DNA of 11,923 nt from positions 1-11,923 of the forward strand of contig JAJAYY010000263.1 in NCBI GenBank assembly GCA_026785965.1, in the 5' to 3' direction. Source of the DNA: Sphingomonas bacterium (GTDB lineage Bacteria > Pseudomonadota > Alphaproteobacteria > Sphingomonadales > Sphingomonadaceae). The position numbers were made by a program, and so were the translations under genes. Positions 6,721-11,923 of this stretch are shown here, piece after piece. The notes beneath the pieces were generated by a model. That model saw only the letters and a list, made by a program, of their open reading frames with translations, was not told the DNA's origin and ran no database searches. Position 1 is the first letter of the stretch; every line of letters begins with the position of its first letter.

Positions 6721-7465
6721 GCCCGCGCTGCGCATTCTCGTCGCCGATGACGAGCCGCTTGCCACCGAGCGCTTGTCATTGTTGCTCGCGCGGATCGATG
6801 GCGTGGACCTGGTCGGCATCGCCAATGACGGCGAGGAAGCGGTCCGCCAAGCCACCGCACTGCTCCCCGATGTGGTCCTGCTCGACATCGCCATGCCCGG
6901 TCTCGACGGGATCGAAGTCGCGCGCGCTTTGTCGCGGCTCGAGCGCTCGCCGGCGATAGTGTTCGTCACCGCGTTCGATCAATTCGCGGTCGCCGCCTTC
7001 GAAGTCGCCGCGGTCGATTATCTGATGAAGCCGGCCGATGCGGCGCGGCTGGTCCGCGCAATCGACCGCGCCCGCGCTTTCCTTGCCCAGCGCGATACCA
7101 GCGGCGCCCCGCGCACGCTTGGCGACGAACCGCGCTTCCTTGACGAATTCTGGGCCTCGGACCTCAGCGGGCTGGTACGGATCGCCGTGCGCGACATCGA
7201 CCGGGTATCGGCCGAGCGCGATTATATGCGGCTCCACGTCGCCAAGCGCAGCTGGCTGATCCATCATTCGATGAGCGCGCTTGAAGACGGGCTCGACCCG
7301 GCGCTGTTCGTCCGTCTGCACCGCTCGGCGATCGTCCGGCGCGACTACATTACCGGCTTCGCGCGCAACCCTTCGGGACGCTGGATTGCCCGACTCGCCG
7401 ACGGCAGCGAGCAGCCGGTTGGGCGGCTTTATGCGGACCAGGTCAGGCAGATCGCCGGACGCTAG
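6710..7465 (+). CDS. LytTR-family response regulator
   Basis: This 251-residue response regulator carries an N-terminal receiver domain (about residues 7-125). It has the acidic pair D13-D14, phosphoacceptor Asp59 in LLDIAMPG, Thr87 in FVTAFD and Lys107 in MKPAD. The C-terminal LytTR DNA-binding domain (about 150-250) has the family pattern: DIDRVSAERDYMRLH, then FVRLHRSAIVRRDYI and a terminal GRLYADQVRQ. It should be phosphorylated by the kinase encoded just upstream and bind DNA as a dimer. The start overlaps the kinase stop in ATGATGACTGA, so translation is coupled. A second ATG three bases later is an equally good start. No clear terminator is seen in the 48 bp before the convergent symporter gene. 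Confidence 0.93.
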   Translation: MMTEPALRILVADDEPLATERLSLLLARIDGVDLVGIANDGEEAVRQATALLPDVVLLDIAMPGLDGIEVARALSRLERSPAIVFVTAFDQFAVAAFEVAAVDYLMKPADAARLVRAIDRARAFLAQRDTSGAPRTLGDEPRFLDEFWASDLSGLVRIAVRDIDRVSAERDYMRLHVAKRSWLIHHSMSALEDGLDPALFVRLHRSAIVRRDYITGFARNPSGRWIARLADGSEQPVGRLYADQVRQIAGR

Positions 7466-7513
7466 AGCCTGCGTCAGTTAGACGGCACCGCCCTCCGCGC
7501 CGCTTCCACGCAC

Positions 7514-8773
7514 CTATGCCGCCGCGTCCGCTTCCTCTTTATCACCCCGCGCCACTGCTCCGGTGACCGCGACGTCCATCGTGACGTTGCCGAGCGTGCG
7601 GAAAATGTCGGGAATATTCTCGACCGCCACGAGCAGCGCCAGGGGAGCGATGGGCACGCCCAGCGCCAGCGCGATGGGCGCGACGGAGGTGATGAAGCTG
7701 ATCTGACCCGGAAGGCTGACAGCGCCGTAGCTGACAACCGCCGCCACAGCGGTCGCGGCGACGATCTGCGAGATGCTCGGCTCAAGCCCCAGCCAGTGCG
7801 CAACATAAAGGGCGACCGCCATGTTCATCGCCGGCCCGGTCGCGCGGAACAGCGCCACCGCCATCGGCAGGACGATGTCGCGCACCCGCTCGGGCACGCG
7901 CAGCGCTTCGGCACTGACCAGCATCGCTGGCAGCGAGGCGAGGCTCGACTGGGTCGAGATTGCGACTGCCTGCGGCGCCAGCGCTGCGCGAACGAAATCG
8001 CGCGGCGACCAGCGTGTTGTCGCGAGCGCGACGACATAGGCGATCAGTAATACCAGGATGCCGACCGCCGAGACGATCGTAATGTAATGGACGAGCGCGC
8101 CGAACACCGCGGCGCCCGCCCCGGCGCCGACGGCGAAGCCCAGCGCGAACACGCCAATCGGCGCGACCCACAGCACCCAGCCGACGATGATCAGCAGCGC
8201 GTCGCCGACCGCGTCGAAGAAACTGCCGAGCAAACGACGCTTGGCTTCGGGCAGGTTGGCGATGGCGAAGCCGAACATGAGCGAGAATACTACCAGCGCG
8301 AGGGTCCGGTCCTCGGCCGCGGCGTTGACGATGTTGGCGGGGACGAAGCTGCGGATCAGCGCCGCCGCGCCCGGCACCGCACCCTCGGTGGCGCTGGTAT
8401 CGACCGCCGCCAATCCGGTGCGAAGCGCGACCGCCGCCGCCTCGGGCAGCGGGAACAGCGCCAGCAGCAACGGGGTCACCAGCGCGCCGAGGATGGCCGA
8501 GCTGGTCAGTATCACCACGAACCACAGGATCGCCCGCCGCGCCGTTCCGCCGGCGCGGACATGGCCAGCGCCGGCGACGATGCCGGTAACCAGCAGCGCC
8601 ACGATCAGCGGCACGATCGTCATCTTGAGCGCATCGAGCCACAATCCGCCGACCGTCGCCGCCGCCTGCACCGCGGGCTCGCGCCAGCCGTCTCCAGCGC
8701 GCGCGGTCAGCGCTCCCAGCAACAGCCCGGCGACCAACGCGATCAGCACCGTCCAGCTCGACCGTGCCCTCAT
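7514..8773 (-). CDS. Dicarboxylate/amino acid:cation symporter (DAACS family) with altered NMDGT motif
   Basis: This 419-residue inner-membrane protein is hydrophobic throughout and ends in a short charged tail. It follows the GltPh/DctA fold: the N-terminal KMTIVPLIVALLVTG segment, a serine-rich STQSSLASLP hairpin 1 tip, and the TM8 stretch PDIFRTLGNVTMD. That stretch retains the equivalents of the substrate-binding Asp (389) and Arg (392), Asn396 and the cation-site Asp400. Retained Asp and Arg fit uptake of aspartate, glutamate or a C4-dicarboxylate. The TM7 signature NMDGTALY is replaced by NMAVALY (from Asn317), losing an Asp and a Thr that in GltPh take part in sodium and substrate binding, and one residue. 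The GVPGGG hairpin 2 tip is also changed to SLPGQ. Cation coupling may therefore differ. Its ATG overlaps the stop of the upstream methyltransferase gene (ATGA). Confidence 0.9.
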   Translation of the reverse strand: MRARSSWTVLIALVAGLLLGALTARAGDGWREPAVQAAATVGGLWLDALKMTIVPLIVALLVTGIVAGAGHVRAGGTARRAILWFVVILTSSAILGALVTPLLLALFPLPEAAAVALRTGLAAVDTSATEGAVPGAAALIRSFVPANIVNAAAEDRTLALVVFSLMFGFAIANLPEAKRRLLGSFFDAVGDALLIIVGWVLWVAPIGVFALGFAVGAGAGAAVFGALVHYITIVSAVGILVLLIAYVVALATTRWSPRDFVRAALAPQAVAISTQSSLASLPAMLVSAEALRVPERVRDIVLPMAVALFRATGPAMNMAVALYVAHWLGLEPSISQIVAATAVAAVVSYGAVSLPGQISFITSVAPIALALGVPIAPLALLVAVENIPDIFRTLGNVTMDVAVTGAVARGDKEEADAAA

Positions 8774-9555
8774 CGCGCGCGCGCCGGTGCGGCGGGCTTG
8801 CGAAACTTCAACACGAAGCGGTCGGTGTGGCCGCGAATTTTCGCGTCGAACACGCTCAGGCTGTGGTCGTCGGCGGGATTGCGCAGCATGTCGCTTTCGC
8901 CCTCGAGCACGAACCCGGCGCGGACAAAGTCGGCGCGCACCACCGCCGGGTCGATGCGGTGCATCGCTTCTACCGTGACCCGCGGGTCGCCCCCGGCGCT
9001 TGCCGCATGGTCGACAATCCCGACCACCGCGCCCGGCTTCATCGTCGCGTAGAGGATGCGCAGCCAGGCGTCGGGGTCCATCCGTGCGATGCCATTCTTG
9101 GCGCTTTCCCAATACACATCGTGATAATCGAGGTTGATCAACGCGAAGTCATAGGCGTTGGGCGCGAACGCCGGGGTCTCGAAGCGGCTCGCCATCAACG
9201 CGGCATTCTTCTGCCGCGCGGCGAAGGACGCGAATTTGGCCTGGGTCTTGTCGCTCATGAACTGGCTCGGCTGCCACACGATCAGCTTGCCCTTTGGCCC
9301 GACCGCGGGCGCGATGATCTCGGCCCAATAGAGGTTGCCGCCGAACGGATCGAGCGCCCGCATGCCGCGCTCGAGCCCAAGAAACGCCAACAGCTCGGCC
9401 GGTTTGCGCCCGCTATCGAGCTTGAGGTTGTCGGCGCTCCGCACGGCGCTTGCGGCCACCGCGGCGCGGACATTGGCTGGTTCGCTGATCGCCGGCGCGG
9501 CAGTCATCGTCAGCGCGATCGCCGCGAACATCATCCTTGCACTGTGGCTGGCCAT
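8770..9555 (-). CDS. Exported class I SAM-methyltransferase-like protein (COG4798 type)
   Basis: This 261-residue protein starts with a cleavable-looking signal peptide: polar N end, hydrophobic core at about 8-20, and a likely cleavage after APAIS-type residues near 24. A Rossmann methyltransferase domain follows, with RALDPFGGNLYWAEIIAPAVG around residues 66-85 as motif I and LINLDYHDVYW (139-149) further on. That pattern fits the predicted methyltransferases of COG4798. Motif I reads DPFGG instead of the common DxGxGxG, so SAM binding is not certain. Export is unusual for a SAM-dependent enzyme. The ATG at 9555 was chosen because AGGGGAG lies 7 nt before it and the signal peptide begins there. 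An upstream in-frame start at 9675 gives only Arg/Gly-rich sequence. It is translationally coupled to the symporter gene. Confidence 0.85.
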   Translation of the reverse strand: MASHSARMMFAAIALTMTAAPAISEPANVRAAVAASAVRSADNLKLDSGRKPAELLAFLGLERGMRALDPFGGNLYWAEIIAPAVGPKGKLIVWQPSQFMSDKTQAKFASFAARQKNAALMASRFETPAFAPNAYDFALINLDYHDVYWESAKNGIARMDPDAWLRILYATMKPGAVVGIVDHAASAGGDPRVTVEAMHRIDPAVVRADFVRAGFVLEGESDMLRNPADDHSLSVFDAKIRGHTDRFVLKFRKPAAPARAR

Positions 9556-9757
9556 CGCCCGTCTCCCCTGGTTGGCGCCGACGCTAGCGCCCCGCCCTCG
9601 CTTTGCAATCCAGCCCGCAAAATTCCGTTCGGAACCGCCACCGAGTAACCCGCTCAAGCACCGTTCGGCGTTCAATCAGCTCGATCCCGCCTTGCGGCAG
9701 GGCGCCGCGTCACAGCGACCGACAACGCATCGTTCGCATGCCTCCATGCGTTGATAC
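9556..9757. other. Intergenic region between divergent genes
   Basis: No gene is seen here. It should carry the promoters of the minus-strand methyltransferase operon and of the plus-strand DUF2383 operon. A GGAAC at 9634-9638 on the plus strand looks like an EcfG -35 element, but no CGTT follows at 16-17 bp, so it was not called. Near the right end two alternative stems can form (see the leader entry). Confidence 0.5.
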
Positions 9758-9807
9758 CGGACCAGCTAAGCCCTGGTCCGCGTTTTTCCCGCAAGGAGGA
9801 CAGTATC
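9721..9807 (+). promoter_or_regulatory. Leader with alternative stems before the DUF2383 gene
   Basis: AACGCAT (9724-9730) can pair with ATGCGTT (9746-9752), or CGCATG (9735-9740) with CATGCG (9745-9750); the two are mutually exclusive. They precede an intrinsic terminator at 9758-9787 that ends 5 nt before the ribosome binding site. The layout resembles a transcription attenuator. It could instead be the tail of a small RNA, with a separate promoter for the operon. Confidence 0.35.
9758..9787 (+). terminator. Intrinsic terminator just upstream of the DUF2383 ribosome binding site
   Basis: CGGACCAG (9758-9765) pairs perfectly with CTGGTCCG (9773-9780) around a 7-nt loop, followed by CG and TTTTT (9783-9787). 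No gene lies upstream on the same strand for over 2 kb, so it must act on a leader transcript or small RNA. Confidence 0.8.
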
Positions 9808-10260
9808 ATGACCGACACCAGTCACGACATCCGCACATTGAATGGCCTTATCGCCACCACCATCGACAGCGTCGACGGCTATCGCACGTCGGCCACCGAC
9901 GTCGAAAGTCCGCGCTTTGCCGAGCTGTTCACCGCCCGCGCCAGCGAACGCTCGTCGGTCGCCGAGCAGCTTCGCGCCGAAGTGCGTCGCCTTGGCGGCA
10001 ATCCTGAAGATGACGGCACCGCGCTCGCCGCCGGTCACCGCGCATTCGTCAATCTCAAGGCTGCGGTCACCGGCCGCGACGATCAAGCGATCGTCAACGA
10101 AGTCGAACGCGGCGAAGACCATATCAAGGCCAAATATGAGGACGCGCTCAAGGACGACAACCTGTCACCCGAGTGCCGCAGCCTGGTCGAAACCGCTTAC
10201 GGTTCGGTCAAGAGCGGGCATGACCAGATGCGCGACCTCAAGCACAACCTCGACGCGTAA
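9808..10260 (+). CDS. PA2169-type four-helix-bundle protein (DUF2383)
   Basis: This 150-residue soluble, acidic protein is almost fully helical. The pattern TLNGLIATTIDSVDGY at the N end, ERSSVAEQLRAEVRRLGGNPEDDGT in the middle and VERGEDHIKAKYEDAL later fits DUF2383, a ferritin-like four-helix bundle often linked to stress or stationary phase. The biochemical role is unknown. The ATG at 9808 is supported by AAGGAGG 9 nt before it; a longer frame from 9751 runs through the terminator hairpin and is rejected. It is followed after 13 nt by the DUF3597 gene, forming an operon. Confidence 0.9.
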   Translation: MTDTSHDIRTLNGLIATTIDSVDGYRTSATDVESPRFAELFTARASERSSVAEQLRAEVRRLGGNPEDDGTALAAGHRAFVNLKAAVTGRDDQAIVNEVERGEDHIKAKYEDALKDDNLSPECRSLVETAYGSVKSGHDQMRDLKHNLDA

Positions 10261-10273
10261 AGGAGCAAACACC

Positions 10274-10684
10274 ATGAGCATTTTTGGCAAGATCAAGGAC
10301 GCCATTTTCGGTCACAAGACCGCCACCGTCGACCCCGCCTCGCGACCACAAATCCCCGCCGGAATGGCTGGCGGCGCCCCTGGCGAGACCACCACCCAGC
10401 CCGCGCCGACCATCGGCGGGACGGGCGTGGACGTCGGGCAGACGCTCGCCGACATCGCCACGCAGAAGAACAATCCCGACCTCAACTACAAATCGTCGAT
10501 CGTCGATCTGATGAAGTTGCTGGGGATGGATTCGAGCCTCGACAACCGCAAGGAACTTGCGACCGAGCTCGGCTACACCGGCGAAAAGGACGGCAGCGCC
10601 GAAATGAACATCTGGCTGCACAAGGAAGTGATGCGCCAACTCGCCGCCAATGGCGGGACGGTGCCAGCCAGCCTGATGGACTAA
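10274..10684 (+). CDS. DUF3597 domain protein
   Basis: This 136-residue protein begins MSIFGKIKDAIFG, has a flexible Pro/Thr/Gly-rich linker (about residues 20-50), and then a helical DUF3597 domain. Typical stretches are VDVGQTLADIA, SIVDLMKLLGMDSSLDNRKELATELGYTG and MNIWLHKEVMRQLAANGG. No signal peptide or membrane segment is seen. The function is unknown; the domain often occurs alone in proteobacterial proteins, and its pairing with DUF2383 suggests a shared stress role. AGGAG lies 8 nt before the ATG. A GC-rich hairpin (10690-10721) follows the stop codon. Confidence 0.9.
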   Translation: MSIFGKIKDAIFGHKTATVDPASRPQIPAGMAGGAPGETTTQPAPTIGGTGVDVGQTLADIATQKNNPDLNYKSSIVDLMKLLGMDSSLDNRKELATELGYTGEKDGSAEMNIWLHKEVMRQLAANGGTVPASLMD

Positions 10685-10689
10685 AATGT

Positions 10690-10721
10690 TCGGGGCGGCC
10701 GCGGTGACGTTGCCGCCCCGA
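10690..10721. terminator. Shared hairpin between convergent genes
   Basis: TCGGGGCGGC (10690-10699) pairs perfectly over 10 bp with GCCGCCCCGA (10712-10721) around a 12-nt loop. It lies between the stops of the DUF3597 gene and the convergent TonB-C-like gene. The T-runs on both sides are poor, so termination efficiency is uncertain. Confidence 0.6.
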
Positions 10722-10724
10722 TCA

Positions 10725-11612
10725 TCATTGCGCAGCGCTGCGCAGATAGACCGCCATATAATAGACCGAGTGGCGCGCCGAGCGATCGACTTGGCTGGGC
10801 GGAAGCGGATTAGATTCTGCGCTCGCCAAAAAACGTCTGCACCACAGAGCTTCGATGAAGACGGGCAGTGGGTCGAGCGACACCGGCCGGCAGTCGCTTA
10901 ATTTTCCGTCAGGATCGATTGTCAGGGCGATCGATTGCTTGCGCAACAAGGTCTCCCCACTCCGCGTGCCGATCGCGATTGCGCCATCGGGTCCACCAAT
11001 CAGCTGCCCCTCCTCGAACACCATCTCCCGACTGATCGGCGGCTTTCCGGCCAGTTCGTTCTTGACCATCTGCTCCTGCTGGTCGGCGACAAGCGCACAG
11101 GCGTCGCCCTCGATGACGGAGTCGAACAATTTTTCGACCCGGCAAGACTGCGCTTTGCCCTTCGCGTCATAGGCCAACACGATCCGCATTCCGCTATCTT
11201 TGAACGGCAAGATCGAAGCCTTTGGCAAGACCCATTCGGCCCAGACCAAAAGCGTGGAATTGATGCGGTGCCCTTTGGCGTCAAGACCCGGCGCAAACCG
11301 CGCCCTCGCTCTCAACGCGGCGCAGGTTTCCCGATCAATGATGGCCGAACCCGAACTCTGTTCGATCCGACAGTCCGTCAGGCGCCCCGCCGCATCGACC
11401 GAAACGCGCGCCTTTGCAATTCCCTGCTCCTTGTTGATCAACGCTTCGACAGGGTAGGAATGAAGCGAGAATACCTCGCGCAAACTGAGCAATTGAGGAT
11501 GCGTTCCGCCGTCGTTTTGTTGTTCGGCAATCGGTGGCACCGGCGGCACGCTCGGCAGCACGACGGTGGTCGTCTGAAGGGCCGCGCCAAGCACAAACAG
11601 AATGAAGTGCAT
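10725..11612 (-). CDS. Secreted protein with TonB-C-like repeats
   Basis: This 295-residue protein starts with a short hydrophobic segment (MHFILFVLGAALQ) that could be a signal peptide or an N-terminal anchor, then a Pro-rich linker. Residues about 60-130 match the TonB C-terminal domain found in many sphingomonad periplasmic proteins: SVDAAGRLTDCRIEQSSGSA, a paired Cys, ARARFAPG and WAEWVLP. Two further modules repeat the pattern: YDAKGKAQSCRVE with Cys157 and Cys172, and IDPDGKLSDCRPV with Cys241 and Cys258. The first pair is Cys81 and Cys97. There is no long transmembrane-plus-proline spanner as in true TonB, and the role is unknown. The ATG lacks a clear Shine-Dalgarno; a TATAGAT lies immediately before it, which may mean a near-leaderless transcript. 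Confidence 0.75.
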   Translation of the reverse strand: MHFILFVLGAALQTTTVVLPSVPPVPPIAEQQNDGGTHPQLLSLREVFSLHSYPVEALINKEQGIAKARVSVDAAGRLTDCRIEQSSGSAIIDRETCAALRARARFAPGLDAKGHRINSTLLVWAEWVLPKASILPFKDSGMRIVLAYDAKGKAQSCRVEKLFDSVIEGDACALVADQQEQMVKNELAGKPPISREMVFEEGQLIGGPDGAIAIGTRSGETLLRKQSIALTIDPDGKLSDCRPVSLDPLPVFIEALWCRRFLASAESNPLPPSQVDRSARHSVYYMAVYLRSAAQ

Positions 11613-11698
11613 GATCTATACTCGCTCGTTCGACGACTGCCTGGCGCTCCGATAATGGCTGCCCTGCTTCGCTCAGGCAACCCGCCCGCGCGCTTTCC

Positions 11699-11923
11699 TT
11701 AGCGCCGTTCGATCAGTCGTTCGACCGCGCGATGCCGCGCCCCTTCATCGCCGCTGTTGCGCTCGAGCGATGCATGGATCGCGATCAGTTCGGCCTCGCT
11801 CAAATGTTCGATGCCGATGAATTCGTTGCGGGCATGGCCAACCGCGCGGATCAGTTCGTCGAGCTTGGCCTGGATCGCCGAGGCGTCGCGATTCTGCGCA
11901 TTCTGGATCAGGAACACCATCAG
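11699..11923 (-). CDS. Low-affinity iron permease family protein, C-terminal part
   Basis: Only the last 74 residues are inside the window. The frame stays open to the right edge with a leucine codon before the first visible Met, so the start lies outside. The stretch VFLIQNAQNRDASAIQAKLDELIRA, then ARNEFIGIEHLSEAEL, matches the segment after the last membrane helix in the small bacterial Fet4-like low-affinity iron permease family (usually about 120-170 residues). The membrane segments would lie upstream. The 86-bp gap to the TonB-C-like gene on the same strand has no clear terminator. Confidence 0.8.
   Translation of the reverse strand: MMVFLIQNAQNRDASAIQAKLDELIRAVGHARNEFIGIEHLSEAELIAIHASLERNSGDEGARHRAVERLIERR

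Noticed and set aside
5716..6969. Long minus-strand frame of 417 codons
   Set aside because: Antisense shadow of the kinase/regulator pair, which have complete catalytic motifs.
8087..9648. Plus-strand frames of 263-321 codons
   Set aside because: Antisense shadows of the symporter and methyltransferase genes; Gln/Arg/Asp-rich with no domain.
9634..9664. GGAAC upstream of DUF2383 as a third EcfG promoter
   Set aside because: The next CGTT is about 26 bp away instead of 16-17.

Overview
The window looks like a chromosomal segment of an alphaproteobacterium, most likely from the Sphingomonadales. It is GC-rich. It holds a circularly permuted two-piece tmRNA gene, which is typical of alphaproteobacteria, and two intergenic matches to the GGAAC-N17-CGTT promoter read by the alphaproteobacterial general-stress sigma factor EcfG. 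The protein families present (SWIB/MDM2 protein, DUF2383, DUF3597, NUDT19-like Nudix hydrolase, exported COG4798-type methyltransferase, small low-affinity iron permease) also fit. The order assignment is an inference from gene content, because no marker gene could be compared.

Layout. Positions 1-295 carry the left-truncated ssrA (tmRNA) gene on the minus strand with its promoter. Next on the plus strand come a small acidic lipoprotein gene (407-691) behind an EcfG-type promoter and ended by a strong terminator, and a Nudix hydrolase gene (794-1543). A minus-strand SWIB-domain gene (1651-1926) and an LD-carboxypeptidase gene (2004-2822) follow. The latter is divergent, across 47 bp, from a plus-strand Mur ligase gene (2870-4291), and the two make a likely murein-peptide recycling pair. 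Two minus-strand genes of unknown function follow (4344-4895 and 5093-5332); the second has its own EcfG-type promoter. A LytS-type sensor kinase and a LytTR response regulator form a plus-strand operon with overlapping genes (5488-7465). A minus-strand pair with an ATGA overlap encodes an exported methyltransferase-like protein (9555-8770) and a DAACS-family symporter with an altered cation-site motif (8773-7514). A plus-strand operon (9808-10684) encodes a DUF2383 four-helix protein and a DUF3597 protein, behind a leader that contains an intrinsic terminator just before the ribosome binding site. The window closes with a minus-strand TonB-C-like secreted protein (10725-11612) and the C-terminal end of a low-affinity iron permease (11699 to the right edge).

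Themes. Envelope and peptidoglycan recycling (LD-carboxypeptidase plus Mur ligase), stress (two EcfG-type promoters before small acidic proteins, and the DUF2383/DUF3597 operon), ribosome rescue (tmRNA), and two-component signalling. I see no mobile element, CRISPR array, rRNA or tRNA gene. Most of the window reads as ordinary core or lineage-specific chromosome. The least ordinary features are the two stress-type promoters in front of uncharacterised acidic proteins, the terminator-containing leader at 9721-9807, the three-module Cys-paired TonB-C-like protein, and the symporter lacking NMDGT.
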